A stretch of 64,000 nucleotides of DNA, from NCBI RefSeq assembly GCF_948472415.1, contig NZ_OX419519.1:1116001-1180000 (forward strand). Direction: 5' to 3'. This DNA is from Kitasatospora fiedleri (GTDB lineage: Bacteria > Actinomycetota > Actinomycetes > Streptomycetales > Streptomycetaceae). The notes beneath the pieces are model-generated. The model saw nothing but the letters and a program-made list of their open reading frames with translations, searched no databases and was not told where the DNA came from. Made by a program: the position numbers and the translations under genes. Shown in pieces: positions 34,768 to 43,150 of the stretch. Within the stretch, counting starts at the first letter, position 1. Each line of letters begins with the position of its first letter.

Positions 34768-35550
34768 CTACTTCAACCCGCCGCTGCTCTGGAGGAGTTG
34801 GCCGTTGATCCACTGGCCCTGCGGGGAGCAGAGGAAGTCGATCAGGTGCGCGGCGTCCTGCGGGGTGCCGAGCCGGGCCAGCGGGGTGCGGGCGACCGTC
34901 TCGGCGCGCAGGGGACCGTCCATCCAGCCGGTGTCGGTGGGGCCCGGGTCCACCGCGTTGGCCGTCACGCCGAGGTGGGCGAGCTCGCGGGCGGCGGCGC
35001 GGGTGATCCGGTCGAGGGCGCCCTTGCTGGCTCCGTAGGGGAGGTTGCCGACGGTGTGGTCGCTGGTCAGGGCGACGATCCGGCCGGTGCCGAACGCGCC
35101 GGTGAAGCGGAGGCCGAACTCGCGGATCAGCAGCCAGCTCGCCCGGGCGTTGACCGCGAAGTGCCGGTCGAAGCTCTCCACCGTGGTGTCCAGCAGCCCG
35201 GAGTCGACGGACTCGGCGTGGCTCATCACCAGCGCGGTCACCGGGCCGAGCCCGGCCTCGACCCGGTCGAACAGCCGGGCGGGCTCCGCCCGGTCCGCCA
35301 GGTCGGCCGGCACCGCGAGGTGGCGCGCGCCGTGCGCGCCGATCGCCGCGCCGACGGCCGCCACCGCCCCGTCCTCGACGCCCCAGGGCATCCGGGTGTC
35401 GTACGGCGTCCAGTAGCTGTAGGCGACGTCCCACCCGGAGGCGGCCAGGCGCTCGGCGACGGCGGCGCCGATGCCGACCGTCCGGCCGACGCCGGTGACC
35501 AGCGCGACGGGGCGCTCGGCGCGGCCGGGATGCGGGTCGGTGGCTCTCAC
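34768..35550 (-). CDS. Short-chain dehydrogenase/reductase (SDR)
   Basis: A 260-residue SDR. It has VALVTGVGRTVGIGAAVAERL (a variant of the TGxxxGIG dinucleotide loop), SHAESVDSGLLDTTVESFDRHFAVNARAS and the active-site segment LTSDHTVGNLPYGASKGALDRI with the YxxxK pair, plus Ser replaced in position by SD/H context. PGPTDTGWMDGPLR and GQWINGQLLQSSGG fit SDRs related to 3-oxoacyl-ACP reductases. GTG at 35550 removes a 20-residue low-complexity extension. Transcribed convergently with SulP. Substrate unknown. Confidence 0.87.
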   Translation of the reverse strand: MRATDPHPGRAERPVALVTGVGRTVGIGAAVAERLAASGWDVAYSYWTPYDTRMPWGVEDGAVAAVGAAIGAHGARHLAVPADLADRAEPARLFDRVEAGLGPVTALVMSHAESVDSGLLDTTVESFDRHFAVNARASWLLIREFGLRFTGAFGTGRIVALTSDHTVGNLPYGASKGALDRITRAAARELAHLGVTANAVDPGPTDTGWMDGPLRAETVARTPLARLGTPQDAAHLIDFLCSPQGQWINGQLLQSSGGLK

Positions 35551-35650
35551 GGCACCGGATTCTGACAGCTCGTCAGCCCTCCTGACCAACCGTTTTCCGG
35601 CCCTGCCCAACAGCCCCCGTCCCGCAGCTCCCGTCCCGCAGCCCCGTGCG

Positions 35651-36967
35651 CTACTCCGCCGCCACCGTCGCCACGGCCTCGGTCTCGGTCTCGGCCTCGG
35701 CGTGCAGCACGGCCCGGACCGGCCCGTCGGGGTGCACGGTGAGCCCGTACCCGGCCCCGGCGGGGGCGTCCCGGATCTCGGCCCGGTACGCGGGCAGCAG
35801 TTCCTCCAGCAGCAGCGCCATCTCCCGGACGGCGAACTGCGCGCCCAGGCAGGCCCGCGGCCCGAGGCCGAACGGGAGGTACGCGCCGGGCGCCGGGCGC
35901 CGCTCGGCGTCCAGGAAGCGCTGCGGGCGGAACTCCTCCGGGTCGGGCCACAGCCCGGGGTCGCGGTGGGTCAGGTACGGGGAGAGCAGCACCGTCGTCC
36001 CGGCCTCGATCGGGATGCCGTCCAGCGTGTCCGGCTCGGCCGCGTACCGGGGCATCAGCCAGGCCACCGGGTACAGCCGCAGCGTCTCGTCGATCAACGC
36101 CCGGATCGCGGCCGCCCGTTCGGCCGAACCGGCCGGTCCGGCGGCCAGCGCCCGGGTCCGCTGCTCGGGGTGCGCATCCAGCAGCAGGAACAGCCAGCTG
36201 AGCGCGGTGGCGGTGGTCTCGTACCCGGCCACCACGATCGTCATCAGCTCGTCGCGCACCAGGCGCTCGGTGTAGTCCGGGAGTTCGGCCGCGGCCCGGA
36301 GCAGCACCTGGACCAGCCCCGGCTCCCCGGCCTCCTCGGCCAGCGCGATCGCGCGCTCGGCGACCCGGTCGACGTGCTCGTTGGCCTCCCGGAAGTCGAT
36401 CGCGGTGTCGCCGGTGGCGGGCGCGAACGCCGGGATCGCCGCGAAGCCCTCCCCGGCCGCGACCAGCCGCCGGTGGGTGTCCGGGTCCAACGGGTGGGCG
36501 GTGAGCGAACGCCAGATCACGTCCAGCGAGAAGTACCGCAGGTCCGCGTCGATCTCCCGCACCTCCCCCGCCGCGGCGGCCACCCGCCAGCGCTCGGCGG
36601 TGGCCGCCGCCGCGGCCCGGATCTGCGGCTCGTACGTCCGGATGCCGCGCCCGGTGAACTGCGGCTGCAACAGCTTGCGTTGACGCCGCCACGGCTCACC
36701 CGCCGCGCACAGCAGCCCGCCGCCCAGCAGCGGCTTGACCCGGTGCCCGCGCTTCACGTACGTGTCGGGGCTCTTCGCCAGCACCTGCTGCACCTGCCCC
36801 GCCCCGGTCACCAGCACGACCTGCCGGTCCCCGAGCCGGAACCCCGCGACCGGCCCCAACTCCCGCGCCGCGCCCAGCAGATCGACCACCCGCCCCCCGC
36901 CGGCCCGCCAGCGGGCGAACGCCCCGGCGTCGAGTTCGGGAAGAACACTGCTGGCGGCCGTGGCCAA
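35651..36967 (-). CDS. Cytochrome P450
   Basis: A 438-residue P450 monooxygenase. The I-helix oxygen-binding motif is VVAGYETTATALSW, the K-helix ExxR is IDETLRLYP, PERF-like sequence EEFRPQRFLD follows, and the haem loop is LPFGLGPRACLGAQFA with the thiolate Cys. WRRQRKLLQPQFTGRG is the C-helix. The overall pattern is closer to the CYP102/CYP110/CYP4-like class E group than to typical macrolide P450s, so a fatty acid, alkane or terpene-like substrate is possible. No ferredoxin or reductase gene is adjacent. Confidence 0.92.
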   Translation of the reverse strand: MATAASSVLPELDAGAFARWRAGGGRVVDLLGAARELGPVAGFRLGDRQVVLVTGAGQVQQVLAKSPDTYVKRGHRVKPLLGGGLLCAAGEPWRRQRKLLQPQFTGRGIRTYEPQIRAAAAATAERWRVAAAAGEVREIDADLRYFSLDVIWRSLTAHPLDPDTHRRLVAAGEGFAAIPAFAPATGDTAIDFREANEHVDRVAERAIALAEEAGEPGLVQVLLRAAAELPDYTERLVRDELMTIVVAGYETTATALSWLFLLLDAHPEQRTRALAAGPAGSAERAAAIRALIDETLRLYPVAWLMPRYAAEPDTLDGIPIEAGTTVLLSPYLTHRDPGLWPDPEEFRPQRFLDAERRPAPGAYLPFGLGPRACLGAQFAVREMALLLEELLPAYRAEIRDAPAGAGYGLTVHPDGPVRAVLHAEAETETEAVATVAAE

Positions 36968-37112
36968 GGCACTCTCCTACCACGCTGGACTGCACCGTAC
37001 GGACACCGACCACCCTAACGGGAGGACCGCCCCCCGCCGGCGGTTCGACACCGTCTCCGCTCCTCCCGCGCACCCCCTCTTGCTCGTCGAGCCCCCCTGA
37101 CGACGGCCCTCC

Positions 37113-37574
37113 CTACAACCGGTAGTCGAGCGAGTAGGGGAAGGACTCCGCGCCGGGGCGGCAGGTGTACTCGCCGGTGCCGGTGAGCCCCGCCAGGTCC
37201 TCGGTGCCGCTGCCCGGGACGACGGTGAAGACGCAGTGGATGGTGCCGTCGGCCGCGAAGGTGCCGCGCTGCTCCAGGACGAAGGCGCCGTGACGGCCGT
37301 CGATGCTGCCGGTGACCAACTCCATGCCGGTGAACGCGCCTTCGTGGCCGGTGGTGTAGGCGATGCTGTAGTCGCAGGCGGTGCGGACGGCCTCGATGCC
37401 GCCGGTGAAGGTGTTCGCGACCGAGGCGCGCGCGGTCCGCGGGCCCGCCGGGCTCGCAGCCGCCTCCTGCTCCGTCCAGTCGGCGAAGCTGATGCTCCCG
37501 GTGGTCGTGCTGCCGGTGGTGGTGCTGATGGTGCTGCCGGTGGTGGTGCTGCCGGTGGTGTCTGCGGTGGTCAT
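37113..37574 (-). CDS. DUF3224-family protein with Thr/Gly/Ser repeat N-terminus
   Basis: A 153-residue protein. Residues 1-27 are repeats of TTGS/TTTGS encoded by a CACCACCGG-type microsatellite. Residues 45-153 match DUF3224, a beta-barrel family: FTGGIEAVRTACDYSIAYT, FTGMELVTGSIDGRHGAFVLEQ, GTFAADGTIHCVFTVVPGSG, LAGLTGTGEY. Such proteins are paired with YafY/WYL regulators in many actinomycetes, as here (divergent, shared operator). The biochemical role is unknown. The repeat tract may vary in length between strains. Confidence 0.85.
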   Translation of the reverse strand: MTTADTTGSTTTGSTISTTTGSTTTGSISFADWTEQEAAASPAGPRTARASVANTFTGGIEAVRTACDYSIAYTTGHEGAFTGMELVTGSIDGRHGAFVLEQRGTFAADGTIHCVFTVVPGSGTEDLAGLTGTGEYTCRPGAESFPYSLDYRL

Positions 37575-37670
37575 GGCGCCGTCCTTCCGTCCGGTGCGCG
37601 GCGGTTCCGCGCAGCGAGGGCCCGCGGTCGCGCCCCGCCGGGTGCGCCGCACCACCAAGGCTGGCGGCCA

Positions 37671-37693
37671 TACCTGACACCTCCTGTCAGGTA
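37671..37693. promoter_or_regulatory. Operator between DUF3224 and WYL-regulator genes
   Basis: Perfect 9-bp inverted repeat: TACCTGACA (37671-37679), spacer CCTCC, TGTCAGGTA (37685-37693). It is 30 bases before the regulator GTG and 97 bases before the DUF3224 start, so it likely controls both. Confidence 0.75.
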
Positions 37694-37722
37694 TTCCGGC
37701 CGGTCTGCGCGATGATGGCGGG

Positions 37723-38820
37723 GTGCGCGCCGACCGTCTCCTCGCCCTGCTCCTGCTGCTCCAGAACCGGGGCCTGTGCACGGCCACCGAACTCGCCGCC
37801 GAACTGGAGGTCTCGGTGCGCACCGTCCACCGGGACGTGGAGGCGCTGGGCGCGGCGGGCGTGCCGGTGCTGGCCGAACGCGGCCGGACGGGCGGGTACC
37901 GGCTGGTGGGCGGCTACCGGACCAGGCTGACGGGTCTGACGGGGGACGAGGCCGGGGCGCTGTTCCTCGCCGGGGTGCCGGACGCGGCGAAGGAGCTCGG
38001 CCTGGGCGCGGTGCTGGCCACCGCCCAGTTGAAGGTGCGGGCCGCACTGCCTGCCGAACTCGCGGACCGGACAAGGCGGTTGCAGGAGCGCTTCCACCTC
38101 GATCCGGCCTCCTGGTTCCGGGACGCGGACCCCGTACCGGAGTTGGCCCGGGTCGCCGAGGCGGTCTGGGAGCAGCGGGTCCTGCGCGTGCACTACCGGC
38201 GCTGGCGCGGCGAGGTGCACCGCGAACTGCGGCCGCTGGGGCTGGTGTTGAAGAGCGGCATCTGGTACCTGCTGGCGTCGTCCGCCACACCGGCCCCCGA
38301 GGGCTCCCCACCCGCCCCCGCAGCACGCACCTCACCCGCCCCCGCACGCACCTCACCGGCTCCCGGGAACGCCGCGCCGCCCGCCGAGGCCGCCGCCGCG
38401 GTCCGCACCTACCGGGTCTCCCGGATGCTGGCCGCCGAGGTCGCCGACCGGCACTTCACCCGCCCGCCGGACTTCGACCTCGCCGCGCACTGGGCCTCCA
38501 CCACCCGCGAGTTGACTGGCATGCTGCACCAGGACACGGCCACCGTCCGGGTCTCCCCGCGCGCGCTGCGGCTGCTGCCCGCCCAGTTCGGCACGGCGGG
38601 CGCCGAGGCCGCCCGGCGGGCCGGCCCGCCCGACCAGGAGGGCTGGGCGGTGGTCGAACTCCCGGTCGAGTCCACGCCGGTGGCCGTCTCCGACCTGCTC
38701 CGGCTCGGCCCGGACGCGGAGGTGCTGGCCCCGCCCGCGCTGCGCGCCGCCATCGCCGAGGCGGTCGCCGCCCTGGCCCGCCGCTACGCCGACGCGAACA
38801 CTACGGCTGCCCCGTCCTGA
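37723..38820 (+). CDS. YafY-type HTH/WYL-domain transcriptional regulator
   Basis: A 365-residue regulator from GTG 37723. A DeoR-like winged HTH (RLLALLLLLQNRGLCTATEL, then VSVRTVHRDVEALGAAGVPV) covers 3-60. The WYL-type ligand domain lies at about 140-200 and 225-340, with RVHYRRWRGEVHRELRPLGLVLKSGIWYLLA where the W-Y-L residues are visible. It is interrupted by an Ala/Pro/Ser linker (about 190-225) with a repeated ARTSPAP unit that is unusual for the family and may be a local expansion. Likely represses itself and DUF3224. Confidence 0.88.
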   Translation: MRADRLLALLLLLQNRGLCTATELAAELEVSVRTVHRDVEALGAAGVPVLAERGRTGGYRLVGGYRTRLTGLTGDEAGALFLAGVPDAAKELGLGAVLATAQLKVRAALPAELADRTRRLQERFHLDPASWFRDADPVPELARVAEAVWEQRVLRVHYRRWRGEVHRELRPLGLVLKSGIWYLLASSATPAPEGSPPAPAARTSPAPARTSPAPGNAAPPAEAAAAVRTYRVSRMLAAEVADRHFTRPPDFDLAAHWASTTRELTGMLHQDTATVRVSPRALRLLPAQFGTAGAEAARRAGPPDQEGWAVVELPVESTPVAVSDLLRLGPDAEVLAPPALRAAIAEAVAALARRYADANTTAAPS

Positions 38821-38984
38821 TCCGGCCGCGGCCACCGAGCACCCCGTCCAGCAGGGCGGTGTGCGATTCTCCCGGGGCGGCCACCGCGCCGTGGTGGCAC
38901 GGCACCGTCCGGGCGCACCGCAGATATCGGCGCACCGCGGATATTCGGGTGCCGATCGCCGGGCGGGCCGTTACGGTGGCGGGC

Positions 38985-39035
38985 ATGAAGCGCGCCGCGA
39001 TGCCGACGACGCCGGAGAGTGTCCCGGCGCGCTGA
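38985..39035 (+). CDS. Putative threonine-codon leader peptide
   Basis: Sixteen codons, MKRAAMPTTPESVPAR, ending 126 bases before the ThrRS-like gene, with GGTGG upstream of the ATG. Two adjacent ACG threonine codons sit in the middle, and the stop lies 16 bases before a GC-rich hairpin. This is the layout of a ribosome-mediated attenuator: stalling at Thr codons when charged tRNA-Thr is scarce would favour readthrough. Two Thr codons is a modest signal, so this is inference. Confidence 0.5.
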   Translation: MKRAAMPTTPESVPAR

Positions 39036-39051
39036 CCGCTGTGCGTGTGCG

Positions 39052-39081
39052 AGCCCCGGGGCCGAGAGCTCCGGGGCTTTC
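39052..39081 (+). terminator. Attenuator-like hairpin upstream of the ThrRS-like gene
   Basis: AGCCCCGGGGC (39052-39062) pairs with 39068-39078 (one G-U pair), loop CGAGA, followed by TTT. It lies between the leader peptide and the coding start at 39161, where a plain terminator would make no sense. Confidence 0.65.
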
Positions 39082-39160
39082 GCGTGTGCGCGTGCGCGTC
39101 CTCCCCGGCGGTCCGGCCCCTCCCCGTGAATCCGTTCCGTGCATCCCCGAGGAGACCGCC

Positions 39161-40429
39161 GTGTTTGAAGCACCCGACGTGCCGGACATTCCCGACATTC
39201 CCGCCGTGCCCGCCGGGCCCGACCACCGCCGGCTGGGCCGCGCGCTGGGCCTGTTCGACACCGATCCGCTGATCGGCTCCGGCCTGCCGTACTGGCTGCC
39301 GGACGGCGCCGTGGTGCGCCAGAGCCTGGAGGACTTCGTCCGCGCCCTGGAGCGGCGGGCGGGCTACCGGCACGTGTACTCGCCGGTGCTGGGCAAGCGC
39401 GAGCTGTACGAGCTCTCGGGGCACTGGGCGCACTACCGGGAGGACATGTTCCCGCCGCTGGAGATGGGCGGCGACGAGCAGCTGGTGCTGCGTCCGAGCC
39501 TGTGCCCGCACCACGCGGTGCTGTTCCGGTCCCGTTTCCGCAGCTACCGGGAGCTGCCGCTGCGGATGGCCGAGCTGGGCGACATGTACCGCTCCGAGCG
39601 CTCGGGCGTGCTGGGCGGGCTGACCAGGGTGCGGGCGATCCGGCTGAACGACGCGCACGTGTTCTGCACCCCGGAGCAGGCGGCGGCGGAGGTGCGCGGC
39701 GCGCTGGAGCTGATCGCGGCGGCGTACCGGGCGATGGGCGTCGTCCCGTCCCGCCACCGGCTGTCGCTGCCGGGCCCGGGCGGCAGGTACGCGGCGCGGC
39801 CGGAGCTGTGGGAGCGGGCGACCGCGATCCTGGTGCGGGCGCTGGCGGAGCTGGGTCTGCCGTACGAGGAGGGGGTCGGCGAGGCGGCGTTCTACGGGCC
39901 GAAGATCGACGTGCAGGTGCTGGACGCGGCGGGGCGGGAGTCGACCCTGTCGACCGTGCAGGTCGACTTCCACCAGCCGGAGCGGTTCGACCTGCACTAC
40001 GTGGGGCCGGACGGGGCGCGGCACCGGCCGGTGATGGTGCACCGGTCGGTGGTGGGCAGTGTGGAGCGGGCGGTGGCGCACCTGATCGAGCGGCACCGCG
40101 GGGCGTTCCCGGCCTGGCTGGCGCCGGTGCAGCTGGCGGTGCTGCCGCTGGGCGCGGAGCAGGCGGAGGCGGCCGGGGCGCTGGTCTCCCGCTGCCTGGA
40201 GCTGGACCTGCGGGCCGAGGTGCTGGGCGCGGAGCGCGGTTCGCTGGGGGCCCGGGTGCGGGCGGCGCGGCTGGTGCCGTACCAGGTGGTGCTCGGTCCG
40301 CGCGAGGCCGCCGACGGGAGTCTCGCGCTGCGGCTCCGGGACGGGCGGCGGCTCGGCCCGGCGCCGGCCGGCGAGGTGCTGGCGCGGATCGCCGGACGCG
40401 TCCGGTCGCACGCCGTCGAGCTGTGGTGA
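39161..40429 (+). CDS. Short threonyl-tRNA synthetase-like protein (no TGS or editing domain)
   Basis: A 422-residue class II synthetase from GTG 39161 (GAGGAG upstream). The catalytic core covers about 25-305: motif 2 region YRELPLRMAELGDMYRSERSG and NDAHVFCTPEQ, and motif 3 region HRSVVGSVERAVAHLIERH. The three zinc ligands of ThrRS appear kept: Cys in LRPSLCPHHAV, His in NDAHVFC and His in VMVHRSVVG. The anticodon-binding domain covers 325-420. The roughly 240-residue N-terminal TGS and editing domains of housekeeping ThrRS are absent. It could be a second, stress- or inhibitor-induced ThrRS, or supply Thr-tRNA for a biosynthetic step. Confidence 0.85.
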   Translation: MFEAPDVPDIPDIPAVPAGPDHRRLGRALGLFDTDPLIGSGLPYWLPDGAVVRQSLEDFVRALERRAGYRHVYSPVLGKRELYELSGHWAHYREDMFPPLEMGGDEQLVLRPSLCPHHAVLFRSRFRSYRELPLRMAELGDMYRSERSGVLGGLTRVRAIRLNDAHVFCTPEQAAAEVRGALELIAAAYRAMGVVPSRHRLSLPGPGGRYAARPELWERATAILVRALAELGLPYEEGVGEAAFYGPKIDVQVLDAAGRESTLSTVQVDFHQPERFDLHYVGPDGARHRPVMVHRSVVGSVERAVAHLIERHRGAFPAWLAPVQLAVLPLGAEQAEAAGALVSRCLELDLRAEVLGAERGSLGARVRAARLVPYQVVLGPREAADGSLALRLRDGRRLGPAPAGEVLARIAGRVRSHAVELW

Positions 40430-40662
40430 GCGCCACCCGGGGCACGTGACGCCGCCCACGCCGTGGCCGTCCGCGCACCGCCCGCACGCCGTCCCGGGGG
40501 TGTCCCCGGAACCGCCCGCCACCCGTGCCCCGTCCGCCCCGCACCCGTCCCGCGTCCGACCCGCACCCCCTTTACGCAGGGCTTATTCACGGTACGGGCG
40601 GTCGGGACGGGTGCCGTCCGACCCTCGTCCCCGGGACCTTCGGCGTGCCATACTCCTTCACC

Positions 40663-41301
40663 ATGACCGGCATTCACGCGACCAAGGCCCTGCGGGGCGC
40701 GGTGTTCACCGCGCTCGCCGTGCCGCTGGCCGCGTTCGGCCAGGTGGCGATCACCGGGCGTGCCCTGCCGCTCACCCTGGTCGCGGCGGCGAGCGTCGCG
40801 GTCTTCCTGCTGGCGGTGGTCCTCGACGGGGCGCGCCGCCGTTTCCTGCTGCTGTCCTCCGTGCTGGTGCCGGTGGAGCTGCTGCTGAACACCACGTTCA
40901 ACCTCGGCCAGGACGCCTGTGCGCGGCCCGCCCGGGGCGTGGACCTGCTGGTCTGCGGCGGCGACTCGGTGGGCGGCTCGGAGCTGTTCGCGCAGTGGAC
41001 GCACGACTCGGCGGGCCTGCTGCGCCTGCTGGTGCTGGCCGTGCACCTGGCGCTGGCGCTGGCCGCCGCGGCCTGGCTGCGGCTGGCGGACGACGCGCTC
41101 AGCGGCGTCGCGGCGGCGCTGGACGCCCTGGCCCGCCTGCTGCCCGCGCCCTGGCGCGCGCTGCTGTCGGCCGTCCGCCCGGCCTGCCCGGCCGCGCTGC
41201 TGCCGTCCCCGGGCACCGAGCCCGCGGCGCGCCGTCCACAGGTGCTCGTCCTCTCCCCCGCTCCGCGTCGCGGTCCCCCGCAGCCGGCCCTCGCCAGCTG
41301 A
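40663..41301 (+). CDS. Hypothetical membrane protein
   Basis: A 212-residue protein with hydrophobic segments near 10-28, 33-55, 60-75 and 118-140. Two Cys (GQDACARP and LLVCGGD) lie in the second outside loop. The C-terminal 70 residues are Ala/Pro/Arg-rich and cytoplasmic. I do not recognise the family. No ribosome site is seen before ATG 40663 and a CATACT box lies about 10 bases upstream, so the transcript may be leaderless. It precedes the thioredoxin/VKOR pair by 167 bases and might belong to the same envelope function. Confidence 0.6.
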   Translation: MTGIHATKALRGAVFTALAVPLAAFGQVAITGRALPLTLVAAASVAVFLLAVVLDGARRRFLLLSSVLVPVELLLNTTFNLGQDACARPARGVDLLVCGGDSVGGSELFAQWTHDSAGLLRLLVLAVHLALALAAAAWLRLADDALSGVAAALDALARLLPAPWRALLSAVRPACPAALLPSPGTEPAARRPQVLVLSPAPRRGPPQPALAS

Positions 41302-41468
41302 CGGACCGTCACCCGGACGCGTTCCGTTCCGGGCGCCCCGCCGAGGCGCGCCCCTCCCCTCCCCCTTCTTTACCCGCACCCCGCCGTGCCGTGTGCCGTG
41401 TCCCGCCCCGTCCCCGTACGGGCGGCGTACCGCGCTGCCGCCGGGTGCCGAGGAGACGACGGATCACC

Positions 41469-42308
41469 ATGACCAGCAACCACCCGAACCAGCAGTCCCA
41501 GCCCCAGAAGTCCCAGGCCCAGGCCCAGTCGCAGCAGCGCGCCACCGCCCGCGAGCGCCTCAAGCAGGCCCAGCAGGCCGAGGCCCGGGCCGCCAAGCGC
41601 CGCCGCGGCCTGACCATCGGCGTGTCGGTGGCCGCCGCCGTGGCCGTGATCGCGGGCGGCACCGCGCTGGCGGTCGCGGGCGGCTCGAAGGGCGACGGTT
41701 CGTCCACGGCCGCCGCCGTCGCGCCGGCCCACACCAGCGCCACCGACGACACCGTGGTCGTCTACGGCAAGGCCGACGCCCCGCACACCCTGGCCGTCTA
41801 CGAGGACTTCCGCTGCCCGGTGTGCCAGGCGTTCGAGACCTCGGCCGGCAAGAGCGTCCAGCAGCTCGCCGACCAGGGCGACTACAAGATCGAGTACCAC
41901 CTGGCCGCGTTCCTGGACAACAACCTGGGCGGCAAGGGCTCGAAGACCGCGCTGGCCGCGGCGGGCGCGGCGCTGAACGAGGGCGTCGACAAGTTCAAGG
42001 CGTTCCACGACGTGCTGTACGCCCACCAGCCCGCCGAGAGCGAGGACGGCTTCGGCGACGTCAACCACCTGCTCGACCTGGCCGGCCAAGTGCCGGGCCT
42101 GAAGACCGAGGCGTTCACCAAGGCCGTCACCGACGGCACCTACAAGGGCTGGGCGGCCAAGGTCGCCACCGCGTTCAACCGCAGCGGCGTCTCCGGCACG
42201 CCGACGGTCAAGCTCGACGGCAAGCAGCTCGCCGTGATCGGCCAGGACGGCAAGCCGCTCACCGGCGACCAGTTCACCGCCCTGGTCAAGCAGACCATCG
42301 GCGGGTGA
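41469..42308 (+). CDS. Membrane-anchored thioredoxin-fold (DsbA-like) protein
   Basis: A 279-residue protein. The Gln/Arg/Lys-rich cytoplasmic N-terminus (1-46) is followed by a single membrane helix (47-70). An extracytoplasmic DsbA-like domain (about 93-279) holds the redox motif C116-P-V-C119 in YEDFRCPVCQ, a helical insert, and the cis-Pro loop GVSGTPTVKLDG. It should oxidise or isomerise disulfides of exported proteins, being re-oxidised by the VKOR protein encoded 5 bases downstream. ATG at 41469. Confidence 0.9.
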   Translation: MTSNHPNQQSQPQKSQAQAQSQQRATARERLKQAQQAEARAAKRRRGLTIGVSVAAAVAVIAGGTALAVAGGSKGDGSSTAAAVAPAHTSATDDTVVVYGKADAPHTLAVYEDFRCPVCQAFETSAGKSVQQLADQGDYKIEYHLAAFLDNNLGGKGSKTALAAAGAALNEGVDKFKAFHDVLYAHQPAESEDGFGDVNHLLDLAGQVPGLKTEAFTKAVTDGTYKGWAAKVATAFNRSGVSGTPTVKLDGKQLAVIGQDGKPLTGDQFTALVKQTIGG

Positions 42309-42313
42309 CCCGG

Positions 42314-42950
42314 ATGACCACGGCCCTCACCACCGCCCCCGCCACCGCGCCCGCCCCCGGAAGACCCCGATCGGCGCCTCCCGGGGCTACGCCTGGATGC
42401 TCCTGGTCGCCGGCCTGGTCGGCCTGGCCGCCTCGGCCGTCCTCACCCTGGACAAGCTCAGGCTGCTGGAGAACCCGGCCTACCAGCCCAGCTGCAACAT
42501 CAACCCGGTGATCAGCTGCGGTTCGATCATGCGCACCGCCCAGGCGTCCGCCTTCGGCTTCCCCAACCCGCTGATCGGCCTGGCCGCCTTCGGCGCCCTC
42601 GCCGCGGTCGGCGCGGGCCTGGTCGCCGGCGCCGCCCACCGCCGCTGGTTCTGGCTCGCCCTCCAGTCCGGCACCCTGCTCGGCCTCGGCTTCGTCGCCT
42701 GGCTGGTCGACCAGGCGCTGTACGAGATCGGCGCGCTCTGCCCCTACTGCATGGTGGTCTGGGCCGTGGTCATCACCGCCTTCTGGTACACCACCGTCCA
42801 CAACCTCCGCACCGGCGCCCTCCCCGCCCCCGCCCCCTCCGCCGCCTGGCCGCCCTCCGCTTCCAGTGGCTCGTCCCGGTCGCCGCCTACCTGGTGATCG
42901 CCCTCCTGATCCTCAACCGCTTCTGGTACTACTGGTCCACCCTCCTCTGA
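42314..42950 (+). CDS. Vitamin K epoxide reductase (VKOR) family protein, two frameshifts
   Basis: A four-to-five helix membrane quinone reductase that regenerates DsbA-like proteins. The loop Cys pair lies in NPAYQPSCNINPVISCGSIM, and the active CPYC in YEIGALCPYCMVVWAVV. One base is lost near 42359 (joining MTTALTTAPATAPAPG to KTPIGASRGYAWM) and one near 42843 (joining to RLAALRFQWLVPVAAYLVIALL and the end FWYYWSTLL). Corrected length is 212 residues. It sits 5 bases after the thioredoxin-fold gene, and a terminator follows. Confidence 0.88.
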
Positions 42951-42966
42951 CCCCCACCCCGCACAA

Positions 42967-43001
42967 CGGCCCCCACCTGCACTTCTCCCGGGTGGGGGCC
43001 G
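42967..43001 (+). terminator. Terminator after the DsbA/VKOR operon
   Basis: CGGCCCCCACC (42967-42977) pairs with 42991-43001 around a 13-base loop, 16 bases past the VKOR stop. Confidence 0.75.
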
Positions 43002-43150
43002 TCCGCGTCCGCCCGGGACCGCCCCCGGCTGCTCGGTACGGGGTGCCCGGAGGTCCGGAGGATGATCGTCGCGCCGGCGGTGCCCCGGGCACACACCGAG
43101 TGCCCGGGCGAGGTGCGCGTCCGCTTCGTCGGTGATTTCGGCGAGCTCGA

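Noticed and set aside
38960-39160. T-box riboswitch before the ThrRS-like gene
   Set aside because: I found no clear T-box bulge sequence (UGGN in the 5'-UGGNACC context) or a specifier loop; a leader peptide with Thr codons explains the hairpin better.
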